From Streptomyces sp. SDr-06 (GTDB lineage Bacteria > Actinomycetota > Actinomycetes > Streptomycetales > Streptomycetaceae): a DNA stretch of 64,000 bases. The position numbers and the translations under genes were made by a program. The notes below the pieces were generated by a model. The model was not told where the DNA came from and ran no database searches. It worked only from the letters and a program-made list of their open reading frames with translations. Location of the stretch: contig NZ_QOLA01000006.1 of the NCBI RefSeq assembly GCF_003324565.1, forward strand, positions 186,001-250,000. The letters run 5' to 3'. Shown one piece after another: positions 17,295-25,649 of the stretch. Within the stretch, counting starts at the first letter, position 1. The number at the start of each line of letters is the position of its first letter.

Positions 17295-18188
17295 ATGGTG
17301 ACCGCGCCCGCGCCCCACCCGGCCGTACCCGCTCGGACCGCCCATCGCGTCGTCCACGTGGAGGGAGTGGAGGTCTTCTACCGGGAGTCCCTGCCCGAGC
17401 GCCCCGACGCACCGGTGGTGCTGCTCCTGCACGGCTTCCCCTCCGCCTCCCACCAGTTCCGCCGCCTCATGGACGCCCTCGGCAAGCACTACCGACTGGT
17501 AGCCCCCGACTGTCCCGGCTTCGGACACACCCGCGCCCCGCACGACTTCACCTACTCCTTCGATCGGCTCGCGGACGTCGTCGAAGGCTTCACCGGGCGC
17601 CTCGGGCTGACCCGCTTCGCGATGTACCTCTTCGACTTCGGCGCACCGGTCGGCTTCCGCCTGGCGCTGCGGCACCCGGAGCGGATCGCGGGCCTGGTCG
17701 TCCAGAACGGCAACGCGTACTCCGAGGGCCTCTCGGACGCGGCCCGGGATTTCACCGCTCTCACCCCCGACACCCCCGGCGCCGACCAGGCCATCCTCGA
17801 CCTGCTGACCCTGGATGCCACCCGCGCCCAGTACGAAGGCGGCACCGTCGACCCGGAGTTGATCGCCCCCGAGGGCTGGCTGCTCGACCAGTACTTCCTC
17901 GACCTGCCCGGCCGCAAGGAGGCGCAGCGCGCGCTCGCCTACGACTACAAGAGCAACATCTCCGCCTACCCCGCCTGGCAGGCGTGGCTGCGCGAGCACC
18001 AGCCACCGACGCTGATCGCGTGAGGCATCCACGACCCCTTCTTCCCCGAGCCCGGCGCCCGCGCCTACCTTCGCGACCTGCCCGACGCCGAACTCCACCT
18101 GTTCGACACCGGCCACTTCGCCCTGGAGGACCACCTGCCCCAAATCGCCCCGCTGATGGCCAGCTTCCTCAACCGCACCTGGGCCTGA
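17295..18188 (+). pseudogene. Alpha/beta hydrolase (haloalkane dehalogenase/epoxide hydrolase-like) with an internal stop
   Basis: The reading frame from ATG 17295 (AGGAGG upstream) stays homologous to a full 297-residue hydrolase, but codon 243 (18021-18023) is TGA where relatives carry a Trp codon (IAW-G). The oxyanion region is LLHGFPSAS and the nucleophile elbow YLFDFGAP has Asp, as in dehalogenase and epoxide hydrolase relatives. The catalytic His lies in [10 protein letters not shown] after the stop, so the 242-residue product would lack it. The rest of the frame ([19 protein letters not shown]) is intact, so the mutation is recent, a sequencing error or a read-through site. Confidence 0.85.
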
Positions 18189-18229
18189 CCCCACGCCCTT
18201 CCCGGGTTGTTCGGACGAGGCACCCGGTC

Positions 18230-18640
18230 GGAAGGGAGCCTCAGCTCCTCGTAGAGCTTGTGCGTCTCCCGCTGCGCGGACTTGCCGGAGGGGGTGTGGA
18301 ACTGCACCTCGTACGACTGGGCCCATCCGGGGCTGCGCCAGCCGGTGTTGAGGCCGTGGTAGCCCGTGCCGCGCCCCCAGGTATTGCTCCACTTGACGGT
18401 CTGGTTTCCCCAGGCGGACAGATGCTCCGAGGCGAAGGTCACGCCGCTCACGTACCGGTCGTCGGGCCACTGAAGGGTGTAGCGCACGGCATCGTTGACA
18501 CGAGCGAGCGCGTCGTCGACGCTCTGCCCCCTGGTGCTCCGTCAGGTCGGTGGCGACCTTCCGCTTGAGTGAGTCGGGAAACTCCAGCCGGTGGTCGAAG
18601 CCCACCAGTTCCGCCTGGCTCTGGGCGGCGGCAGATCCGG
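18230..18640 (-). pseudogene. Remnant of a RelA/SpoT-like secreted nucleotide pyrophosphokinase
   Basis: The conserved part reads, after repair of one frame shift, QSVDDALARVNDAV then RYTLQWPDDRYVSGVTF and YHGLNTGWRSP...YEVQFHTPSGKSAQRETHKLYEE, which resembles the RelA/SpoT-like domain of Streptomyces exported ATP nucleotide 3-prime-pyrophosphokinases. The shift is at a run of five C (18527-18531), one base more than the frame needs. No signal peptide or start is in frame upstream, and the C-terminal end is missing where the neighbouring hydrolase ends. I judge it a degraded gene. The family call is from memory of the motif. Confidence 0.7.
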
Positions 18641-18978
18641 TGCGCTCACCCGGGCGAGGGCGCGTCCGGCGCCCCGCTGACGCTGAGCGCGCCGACCCTT
18701 CCCATGAACCGCAGGTCCGCGCCCGGGCTGGGGCTCGCGGGAGGCCCCTCTCCCTCCTGGCCCGGCGCCGCCGATGGGCGCGGGCGACCGCTGTCCTGCC
18801 CAGCACACTGCGGGCAGCCTTCCCATTCCGGCGGGGGTCCCCTATCGAGCTACGGGCAAGCCTTGTCCGCCCGCGCGCGATGTACTCCATCTCCGCTGGC
18901 CTGCACCCTTTGAGCAGCGGAAAAGCGCGGGCGCAACCGAGCCCTCTCAAGATCCTGCTCCAAGGAAGGCGTGCACGG
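18641..18978. other. Degenerate region upstream of the roadblock-like gene
   Basis: About 340 bases probably containing the decayed 5-prime part of the leftward pyrophosphokinase gene. Frames in it have poor composition and no ribosome binding sites. Confidence 0.4.
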
Positions 18979-19356
18979 ATGGACAGGCTTGAGACGGCTT
19001 TGGAAGGGGCGCTCGCGATCGGCGGGGCCACGGGCGTGGCGATCGTCGACTTCCAGCAGCGCCGGGTCCTGGGCTCGCTGGATCGCGGCAGCGGCCTGGA
19101 CATGGACAAAGTCGCCTACGGTGACAGCGATGTCATGCGTGCCAAGCTCTACACCCTGGAGCTCCTGGACTACGCCCCGGACAGCGTCGAGGACATCCTG
19201 ATCACCCTCGGCGCCGAGCTGCACATGATCCGCCCCCTGCCACGACTGCGCGAGGGCGGCATCTTCATCTATCTCGTCCTGAACCGCGACCAAGCCCAGC
19301 CCCTGGACGAGATCCGCCACCAACTGCGCTCCCTTGAACCCCTCTTGGAGCTTTAG
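18979..19356 (+). CDS. Roadblock/LC7-like small regulatory protein
   Basis: A 125-residue cytoplasmic protein from ATG 18979, with AAGGAAGG upstream. It reads MDRLETALEGALAIGGATGVAIVD, then DMDKVAYGDSDVMRAKL, VEDILITLG and IYLVLNR: the alternating alpha/beta pattern of roadblock/LC7 proteins, which partner small GTPases in actinobacteria (CVN-type conservons) or gliding systems. No GTPase, histidine-kinase-like or DUF742 gene is next to it, so it seems to be an orphan. The gene is intact, in contrast to its pseudogene neighbours on both sides. Confidence 0.75.
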   Translation: MDRLETALEGALAIGGATGVAIVDFQQRRVLGSLDRGSGLDMDKVAYGDSDVMRAKLYTLELLDYAPDSVEDILITLGAELHMIRPLPRLREGGIFIYLVLNRDQAQPLDEIRHQLRSLEPLLEL

Positions 19357-19581
19357 GACCGCAGACCGGCCGGAGCCCGCCAGGGGGAAGGACACGGCAC
19401 CCGTATGTGCGCCGCGCCGCTGACGCAGCCACGCCCCTCGGGTCGTCCGGTCGCATCAGCGGCGCTCATGAGACAGCAGAGCTTCCCCTGGCCGGGATCG
19501 GCCGAGGCCGGTTGCGGCCACGTCACCCCGCCACCGGCAAGGAACTGGCCCGCTTCGGCACCGGCCCCGGACGACGCGCTG
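19357..19581. other. Intergenic or decayed DNA
   Basis: No gene is supported here. It may hold the lost 5-prime part of the LuxR-type gene whose 3-prime end follows. Confidence 0.35.
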
Positions 19582-19734
19582 CCAGCAGCAGGCCTGAAGG
19601 ACGAGGCGATCGCGCGTCAGCTCCAGATCAGTGAGCGGAGCCTGCGCCGGCGGATGTCGGTGCTGTTGAGCCGACTGGCCTCAACGAGCAGATTTCAGGC
19701 GGGAGTTCAGGCAGCACGGCGCGGCCGGCTCTGA
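19582..19734 (+). pseudogene. C-terminal HTH remnant of a LuxR-type regulator
   Basis: The 3-prime end encodes AGLKDEAIARQLQISERSLRR, followed by a second helix and RFQAGVQAARRG, the recognisable C-terminal LuxR helix-turn-helix ending. The preceding stretch shares no sensible N-terminal domain and changes frame-like composition, so this is a truncated gene. A 12-base-loop hairpin follows. Confidence 0.65.
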
Positions 19735-19783
19735 CGCTGCCGCCCGGCACCCTGAACGCCCGAAAGGCCGTACTGTGGATGCC

Positions 19784-19821
19784 GAAGGGCCTTGCCGCAT
19801 CCCCCGTCGGCAGGGCCCTTC
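19784..19821. terminator. Hairpin between the LuxR remnant and the DUF5133 gene
   Basis: GAAGGGCCTTGCC (19784-19796) pairs with GGCAGGGCCCTTC (19809-19821) over 13 bp including one G-U pair, with a 12-base loop. It lies 25 bases downstream of the leftward gene's stop and can serve both. Confidence 0.65.
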
Positions 19822-19846
19822 ACTCGACCAGTGGGTGCGGCCGGGT

Positions 19847-20134
19847 TCAGCCGAAGGCGGCCGGCGCGGCGGTGCGTGCGGCCTTCTCCACGCGCGGGGC
19901 CCGCTCCGGCACCGGGATGGGCTTCGGCATCGCCGAGGCCCTCCGGGCCAGGACGGCCTCAGCAAAGCGGGTGGCCTCGCGGACGTCCTTCGTGTTCGTC
20001 ATGACGCACAGCGTGTAGGCGGTGTCCTCGCGTACGCGACGCGTACGCGGTGTCGGACAGCGCTCGTCCTCGCTGAGTGCTTCGGCATAACGCGCCATCG
20101 CCCGACGCAAATCGTCAGCTGTGGGAAGCAGCAC
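19847..20134 (-). CDS. DUF5133 domain protein
   Basis: A 95-residue soluble protein. I chose GTG 20134 because GAGGAG lies six bases upstream and the resulting N-terminus (MLLPTADDLRRAM) matches the MLMP-type start of the family. An ATG two codons upstream is too close to that site. The DUF5133 signature is REDTAYTLCVMTNTKDV (about residues 37-53). The family is restricted to actinobacteria, often small proteins near regulators, with unknown function. The C-terminal third is Pro/Ala-rich and probably disordered. Confidence 0.78.
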   Translation of the reverse strand: MLLPTADDLRRAMARYAEALSEDERCPTPRTRRVREDTAYTLCVMTNTKDVREATRFAEAVLARRASAMPKPIPVPERAPRVEKAARTAAPAAFG

Positions 20135-20274
20135 GGTCATCTCCTCGCGCATCCGTCCGGCTCGCCCGGACCCTCGACTCTCCTGCCCTGTGAAGTGCCC
20201 CATCATCGAGTTGCCCATATCGGGGCCTTGGTCCTCTTCTGGTCATGCCAGACATATGGCCCCGTTGCGAGGGA

Positions 20275-21201
20275 TCAGCTGCGCAGCTTTTCCAGCCTGC
20301 GCAGGGCCGGGCCCAGCGACCGTCCTCTGCGCATCAGTCCGCCCCACGGATCGGTCTCCGCCTGTTCCACCGCGTCGGCGATGGTCCAGCGCCGTGCCGA
20401 CAGGTCGGGATCGTCGAGCTGTTCCCAGGCGAGAGGGGTCGCGACGGGGGCGCCCTCCTTCGCTCGCACCGTGTACGGCACCACGCTGGTCTGCGCGTAC
20501 GCGTTGCGCTGCACGTCGAGGTAGAGCCGACTGCCGCGGTCCTTCTTGCGGGTGGCGGTGGTGAGGTCGTCCGGGTGGGCCTCGGCCAGGACGTCGGCGG
20601 CCTGTTTGGCGAAGTCGTGGACGTCGTCGAAGCCGAGACCGCCGTTGAGCGCGGCCACGACGTGCAGCCCGCGGGAGCCGGTGGTCATCACCCCGCAGGC
20701 GAGGCCCAGGTCCTCCAGAAGTTCCCGCACCAGGCGGGCCGCGGAGCGGACGGCGTCGAAACCGCTGTCGTCGGCGGGGTCGAGATCGAACACCAGGCGG
20801 TCGGGGCGATCCACGTGTGAGGTCCTGGACTGCCACCGGTGCAGGGTGATGGCCGCCTGGTCGGCGAGGAACACCAGCGTCGCCGCATCGTCGCACACCG
20901 TGTGCACCACAGTGCCGCCCTCCTTGGACACCTCTGCCCGGGTGATCCAGTCCGGAAGATTGGCGGGGGTGTTCTTCTGCATGATGCGCGGCCCGTCGAG
21001 GCCGTCGGGCAGGCGCTCCAGCATCAGCGGGCGGCCCCGCAGGTGCGGGAGCATGAAGGGAGCGATCTGCCGGTTGTACGTGACGAGGTCGCCCTTGGTG
21101 ATGGCGTCGCCGCCGGAATCACCCGCGGGCAGAAGCGGTTTGTCCTGCCGGTGCAGGGTCAGCGTTCGCCGGCCGACGCGCAGGGATTCGGTGGAAGACA
21201 T
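20275..21201 (-). CDS. ligD: LigD-type polymerase domain protein (NHEJ primase-polymerase)
   Basis: A 308-residue archaeo-eukaryotic primase-like polymerase, the stand-alone POL domain of bacterial LigD. It adds nucleotides to broken DNA ends during non-homologous end joining. FDLDP (Asp139 and Asp141) gives the catalytic metal ligands. VHTVCDDAATLVFLADQAAI and TTGSRGLHVVAAL are further family motifs. Start ATG 21201. It is the most downstream gene of a leftward set with an HhH protein, a ligase and a phosphoesterase. No Ku gene is in the window. The symbol denotes the LigD domain, not a full multi-domain LigD. Confidence 0.9.
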   Translation of the reverse strand: MSSTESLRVGRRTLTLHRQDKPLLPAGDSGGDAITKGDLVTYNRQIAPFMLPHLRGRPLMLERLPDGLDGPRIMQKNTPANLPDWITRAEVSKEGGTVVHTVCDDAATLVFLADQAAITLHRWQSRTSHVDRPDRLVFDLDPADDSGFDAVRSAARLVRELLEDLGLACGVMTTGSRGLHVVAALNGGLGFDDVHDFAKQAADVLAEAHPDDLTTATRKKDRGSRLYLDVQRNAYAQTSVVPYTVRAKEGAPVATPLAWEQLDDPDLSARRWTIADAVEQAETDPWGGLMRRGRSLGPALRRLEKLRS

Positions 21202-21239
21202 CGAGGCACCCTCGATTCGTAAGGATCGGGCGGGCTGTT

Positions 21240-21887
21240 TCAGGTGGCCTGGGCCAGGCAGTCCTCCGCCACCTTCCGGTCCAGTGCGGCGCGGACGAGC
21301 GCGGCGGCGAGTTCGGCGCGCGGGGTGTCGCCCGCGAGGCGGGTCAGGGCCGCGGGGTCCTGAGGCAGGCCGAGCCGTTCGGCGCCCTCGATGGTCTTCG
21401 CGTCGAGGAAGGGCGCGAACTCGGGCCAGACGTCCTGGACTTCGCGCCGGAAGATGCCGGCTCCGGCAGGGCCGAGACCCGGGGTCCGCCGCAGCAGCTC
21501 CTCCAGCTCGTCCGGGTCGCCGTCGGCCTGCTTCCGCAGCGCCCGCAGGTCTCCGTGCCACTCGTCGAGCAACAGCTGTGCGCCGTCGCCGAGTTGGGTG
21601 GCGGTGCGCTCGTCGTAGCGTCGGTAGCCGCCCGCCCCCAGCGCGTCGACGCGCTGCTGCCACGTCGCGTCGCGCATGCGTCGCGGATCGCGCAGGCCCG
21701 CGTCGTACAGCGCTCTGGCGGTGGCCACCGCGACGGAGGCGCGGATCCGGGCGCTGAGCAGGCTCGCCAGCACCAGGGTGCGGTACAGCGGCTGAGGGGT
21801 GTCCTTGAGCCGGATGCCCGCTTCGGCGGCGTAGGTCTGCCCGTATCCGCGCAGCAGGGCTCGCATTACTTTGCTCTGGTCGGTCAT
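21240..21887 (-). CDS. HhH-GPD/endonuclease III-like protein
   Basis: A 215-residue helical protein from ATG 21887, overlapping the ligase stop by ATGA. The helix-hairpin-helix is LLRRTPGLGPAGAGIFRREV (about residues 134-153), followed by PFLDAKTIEGAERLG, whose Asp sits where base-excision glycosylases carry their catalytic Asp. Only one cysteine is present at the C-terminus, so the iron-sulphur cluster of endonuclease III is missing. It probably recognises or processes damaged bases. Its location inside a ligD-type gene set suggests a role in break repair. Confidence 0.82.
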   Translation of the reverse strand: MTDQSKVMRALLRGYGQTYAAEAGIRLKDTPQPLYRTLVLASLLSARIRASVAVATARALYDAGLRDPRRMRDATWQQRVDALGAGGYRRYDERTATQLGDGAQLLLDEWHGDLRALRKQADGDPDELEELLRRTPGLGPAGAGIFRREVQDVWPEFAPFLDAKTIEGAERLGLPQDPAALTRLAGDTPRAELAAALVRAALDRKVAEDCLAQAT

Positions 21888-22894
21888 GGCTCCGGGTGCT
21901 CCCTGACGACGTCGGTCGGATTCTTGTCGTCCCGCAGTCCCTGATAGCGGGGGTGGCGCAGCAGCCCGTCGCGCGTCCACTCCGCGAACGCGATCTGCGC
22001 CACGAGCCGTGGCCGCACCCAGCGGGCCGTGCGCGGCGCCGTACGGCCCGCGAAGGGCGATTCGGCCGTCCGCAGCCCGTCGAGCCGTTCCCGCAGCGCG
22101 AGCAGGGCCCGCCGGTCGAATCCGGTGCCGACCTTGCCCGCGTAGTGCAGCAGTCCGTCCCTGTAGTACCCGATGAGCAGAGCTCCGATCCCCTCCCGGC
22201 TGCCCGCGGGCTCCGTGAAGCCGCCCACGACGAATTCCTGACCGCGGGCGCATTTCAGCTTGAGCCAGTCGTCGGAGCGACGGGAGCGGTACAGGCTGTC
22301 GGCCCGCTTGGCGATGAGCCCCTCCCAGCCCCGGCGGCAGGCGTCGTCGAGCAGTTCGGCACCGCCCTCGTTGCGGTGGGTGGTGAAGCGCAGCGGTGCC
22401 GCGAAGGTCAGGGCGCGGCGCAGCAGGGACTTGCGGGTGCGCAGCGGAAGGCGCCGGACGTCCATGCCGTCCAGGCGCAGCAGATCGAAGACGTAGTACG
22501 TCACCGCGACGTTGCTCGCCGCGACATCCGCGGGCCGGGTGAGTCCCATGCGCTGCTGGAGCCGGGAGAAGTCCGTTCGGCCGTGGGAGTACGCGACGAT
22601 CTCGCCGTCGATCGTGAAGTCCGCGCAGGCCTGGGCGGCGAGCGCGTCGACGACCTCCGGGTAGGTGGCATCGAGCCGCCTCCCCGAACGGGATCGGAGC
22701 GTGACCCTGCCCCCTTCGCGCACCGCGAGGACGCGGATGCCGTCGAGCTTGCGCTCGAAGACCCAGCCCGCCGCGAAGTCACGGCGGCTGCTGAGCGTCG
22801 CCAGCATCGGGGACGCCGCCAGTTCGATGCCCGGCGCGGCCTCGGCCGTGCGGCCGTCGAATTCCGGCGGCAGCGTGTCAAGGAGGCCGGTCAT
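21884..22894 (-). CDS. ligD: ATP-dependent DNA ligase (LigD ligase domain type)
   Basis: A 336-residue nucleotidyl transferase ligase that seals DNA breaks with ATP. The adenylation motif is KLDGIR (Lys49), followed by the downstream family blocks GEIVAY, EGLIAKR and KLKCAR. The C-terminal OB-like part contains FVVGGFTEP and GKVGTGF. It corresponds to the LIG domain of LigD as an independent gene, and the short length supports this. It lies six bases after the phosphoesterase gene and overlaps the HhH gene by four bases, so it is part of one operon. Confidence 0.93.
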   Translation of the reverse strand: MTGLLDTLPPEFDGRTAEAAPGIELAASPMLATLSSRRDFAAGWVFERKLDGIRVLAVREGGRVTLRSRSGRRLDATYPEVVDALAAQACADFTIDGEIVAYSHGRTDFSRLQQRMGLTRPADVAASNVAVTYYVFDLLRLDGMDVRRLPLRTRKSLLRRALTFAAPLRFTTHRNEGGAELLDDACRRGWEGLIAKRADSLYRSRRSDDWLKLKCARGQEFVVGGFTEPAGSREGIGALLIGYYRDGLLHYAGKVGTGFDRRALLALRERLDGLRTAESPFAGRTAPRTARWVRPRLVAQIAFAEWTRDGLLRHPRYQGLRDDKNPTDVVREHPEP

Positions 22895-22900
22895 CGGCGC

Positions 22901-23560
22901 TCACCTCCGTTCCGGGTCCCAGGTCTCGGCGTCCGGCGCCTCGGCCAGCTGGCGCAGCGTGCGACCGCTGCGCACGGACCGGGCCCGCCGCGGGTCGGGG
23001 GTGCCGCCGCGGGCGCCGTGGGCGGAGCCGGTCCGTACCAGCAGCCAGGTCGGCTTCCGGCCCGTTCCTTCCTGCTCCTCACGGCCGTGGAAGCGGGTGA
23101 GCGCGTACTGCCCGTGAAGCTTCTCTCCGTGGAGGTCGAACGTGGCGTGGCCGTTCTCCAGTGCCTGTCCGAAGGGCACCGGGCGGTTGCGCTTGTCATG
23201 GCTGGTGGGCCGATAGGTGCCGCGGTCCCAGACGATGACGGTGCCGCCGCCGTACTCGCCCCGGGGGATGACGCCCTCGAAGTCCCGATAGGCCAGAGGA
23301 TGGTCCTCGGTGGGGATGGCGAGCCGCTTGTCGCGCGGATCGGTGGAGGGTCCTTTGGGCACCGACCAGGACTTGAGGACGCCGTCGACCTCCAGACGGA
23401 AGTCGAAGTGCATGGAACTCGCATCGTGGATCTGCACCACGAACGCGGGCTCGTCGTCGGTACGCGCTCCGTCCTCCGCCGTGCTTTCGCCGCGCGGCTC
23501 GCTCGTCCGGTCGAAGTGCCGCTTCCCGCGGTAGGTCCGCAAGTCGTCCTTCTCACTCAC
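22901..23560 (-). CDS. ligD: LigD-type 3-prime-phosphoesterase domain protein
   Basis: A 219-residue PE domain, which trims 3-prime phosphates and ribonucleotides from DNA ends. From GTG 23560 (G-rich ribosome binding site). Family motifs are VVQIHDASSMHFDFRLEVDG (His45, Asp46, His51 and Asp53), LKSWSVPKGPS and GVIPRGEYGGGTVIVWD. It is the first gene of the split ligD set. In single-chain LigD proteins this domain is joined to POL and LIG, so here the three activities are separate polypeptides. Confidence 0.93.
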   Translation of the reverse strand: MSEKDDLRTYRGKRHFDRTSEPRGESTAEDGARTDDEPAFVVQIHDASSMHFDFRLEVDGVLKSWSVPKGPSTDPRDKRLAIPTEDHPLAYRDFEGVIPRGEYGGGTVIVWDRGTYRPTSHDKRNRPVPFGQALENGHATFDLHGEKLHGQYALTRFHGREEQEGTGRKPTWLLVRTGSAHGARGGTPDPRRARSVRSGRTLRQLAEAPDAETWDPERR

Positions 23561-23922
23561 CGTGACCCCCTTCTCTCGGGTGTCGGCGGGGCCTGTGCGC
23601 GTGGGGTACCCCTGACCCCACCGGTCATGCGCGCTCCACCTCTCATCATGGCCCGCAGAGGTGGAGGGGGCATCAGTTCGCCGCCCCGGTGGCTCTGCGT
23701 GACGGAGGGGGAGCCCACCGCGCTGCCGCCGACGGGCCGCGGCGCCCACCTGCTCCGCTCGGTGCGCAGGCAATCCAAAACGTTCCTTCAAGCCATCGCG
23801 AACCGAAGCAACAAACATTGACGGAACCGAACAGCGGGTCTACGTTCCGGCCCTGTCGCACTTCTGCAACTCGCGTCTCACGCCCCTCCGTTGAGGCTCA
23901 ACCGACCCCACAGGAGCGCAGC
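23561..23922. other. Divergent spacer between the repair operon and the glycosidase
   Basis: About 360 bases holding the promoter regions of both flanking genes. No coding frame with a ribosome binding site was found. The stretch around 23770-23850 is A/T-richer, consistent with promoters. Confidence 0.4.
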
Positions 23923-25428
23923 ATGCGCAGAGCGCACCTTCCCCGCTGGAAACACGGCATCCCAGACCATGCCACACTCCCCCGCACGCGCCGGGCCATG
24001 CTCACCGCCCTCGCCGTCCTGGCCCTCGTGTTCGCCACCCTGCTGACGCTGCCGGGAGCGTCCCAGGCCGCCTCGTCCCTGCCCTGCGACATCTACGGCA
24101 GCGCCGGTACTCCCTGCGTGGCCGCGCACAGCACCACGCGCGCGCTCATCTCCACCTACAACGGTCCGCTCTACCAGGTGAAACGGGCTTCCGACGGCGC
24201 GGTCAAGGACATCGGGCTGCTGGCGCCCGGCGGGTACGCCGACGCGGCCTCCCAGGACGGCTTCTGCCGTGACACCACCTGTTCGATCAGCAGGATCTAC
24301 GACCAGACCCCGCGCCACAACGACCTCTTCCCCGGCCCGGCCGGCACCGCGGGCATGGGGGCGGACCGGGGCGCCGACGCCGCCGAGATCTCGGTGACGG
24401 CCGGCGGCCACAAGGTCTACGGCATCTGGGGCTCGCCGGGCGTGGGCTACCGCTCCCACGGCCAGGCCTCGGGCACCGCGGTCGACGGGCAGGCCGAGGG
24501 CGCCTACATGGTCGCCAGCGGCACCCACGTGGGATCCGCCTGCTGCTTCGACTACGGAAACGCCGAGCGCACCCCCGCCGACACCGGCAACGGTCACATG
24601 GACGCGGTGTCCATCGCCACCACCTGCTACTTCGCCCCGTGCAGCGGCGCCGGGCCGTGGGTGGAGGCCGATCTGGAGAACGGCATGTTCCAGGGCGCCG
24701 ACGGTTCCAACACCGCCAACCTCGGCAACGGCACCCCGTACGTCACCGCGATGCTGAAGAACAACGGGCAGACGCGGTACGCCCTCAAGGGCGGCAACGC
24801 GCAGTCGGGCTCCCTGTCGACCTGGTGGGACGGAGCGCTGCCCCGTCGCGGCGGATACGCCCCCATGCAGCAGGAGGGCGGCATCATCCTGGCCACCGGC
24901 GGTGACAACAGCAACTGGAACCGCGGCACGTTCTTCGAGGGCGTGATGGTCTTCGGCTATCCGACGGACGCGGCCGACAACGCCGTCCAGGCCGACATCG
25001 CCTCCGTCGGCTACTCCGGCCAGACCGACGAACCCAACGGAGACCAGCGCAAGTTCACCGGCCCCGGCGGCACGTGCGTGGACGTCGCCGGCGACGACAC
25101 CGGCGTCAACGGCACGGCGGTGCAACTGTGGGACTGCCAGAAATACGCCGAGGACCAGCACTGGGCACACCTCGCCGACGGGACGCTGCGCACCCTCGGC
25201 CGCTGTCTGGACGTCAACGGCAACGGCACGGCCGGCGGGACCAAGGTCGAACTCTGGGACTGCAACGGGGTCGGCGGCCAGAAGTGGGTGATCCAGGCGA
25301 ACGGCTCGCTGCTCAACCCACAGTCCGGCAGGTGCCTCGACTCGCCGAGCGGCGCGACCGCCAACGGCACCCGGCTGCAAATCTGGGACTGCAACGGCTC
25401 ACCCGCCCAGAAGTTCCATCTGAACTGA
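23923..25428 (+). CDS. GH54 alpha-L-arabinofuranosidase with ricin-type CBM13
   Basis: A 501-residue secreted glycosidase from ATG 23923 (AGGAG upstream). An N-terminal signal peptide (hydrophobic about residues 26-46) precedes the GH54 catalytic part (about 52-370), which starts SSLPCDIYGSAGTPCVAAHS and holds many paired Cys. An acidic GPWVEADLENGMF segment is a good candidate for the catalytic glutamate region. A ricin-like beta-trefoil (about 372-501) has three QxW-type repeats and binds sugar. The enzyme removes arabinofuranosyl side chains from plant polysaccharides outside the cell. The gene is monocistronic and a strong terminator follows. Confidence 0.94.
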   Translation: MRRAHLPRWKHGIPDHATLPRTRRAMLTALAVLALVFATLLTLPGASQAASSLPCDIYGSAGTPCVAAHSTTRALISTYNGPLYQVKRASDGAVKDIGLLAPGGYADAASQDGFCRDTTCSISRIYDQTPRHNDLFPGPAGTAGMGADRGADAAEISVTAGGHKVYGIWGSPGVGYRSHGQASGTAVDGQAEGAYMVASGTHVGSACCFDYGNAERTPADTGNGHMDAVSIATTCYFAPCSGAGPWVEADLENGMFQGADGSNTANLGNGTPYVTAMLKNNGQTRYALKGGNAQSGSLSTWWDGALPRRGGYAPMQQEGGIILATGGDNSNWNRGTFFEGVMVFGYPTDAADNAVQADIASVGYSGQTDEPNGDQRKFTGPGGTCVDVAGDDTGVNGTAVQLWDCQKYAEDQHWAHLADGTLRTLGRCLDVNGNGTAGGTKVELWDCNGVGGQKWVIQANGSLLNPQSGRCLDSPSGATANGTRLQIWDCNGSPAQKFHLN

Positions 25429-25443
25429 CCGGACCACCCGACT

Positions 25444-25492
25444 CGGCGGTGCGCCCTGCTCAAACTCCACGGTCGAGCAGGGCGCACCGCCG
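25444..25492 (+). terminator. Strong terminator after the arabinofuranosidase
   Basis: Left arm 25445-25461 (GGCGGTGCGCCCTGCTC) and right arm 25475-25491 form a perfect 17-bp stem, extended by one outer pair, with a 13-base loop. Confidence 0.9.
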
Positions 25493-25577
25493 ATCTGCGG
25501 CCGGTGTGACGGACGGGCAGGCGGCGCACCCTCACGAGCGTCTCGCAAAATCGTCCCTTTTATCCATACATGAGAAT

Positions 25578-25600
25578 GTTTGCGGGCTTTTATGCGGGTA
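25578..25600 (+). promoter_or_regulatory. SigB-type promoter of the PRC-barrel gene
   Basis: GTTT (25578-25581), a 14-base spacer and GGGTA (25596-25600) fit the Streptomyces SigB consensus GNNT-N14-16-GGGTA. It sits 50 bases upstream of the gene at 25650. Confidence 0.75.
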
Positions 25601-25649
25601 GTCGCTTAGAGAACGCCCAACAGATGACCAGAGCAGAGGAGGAGCTGAA

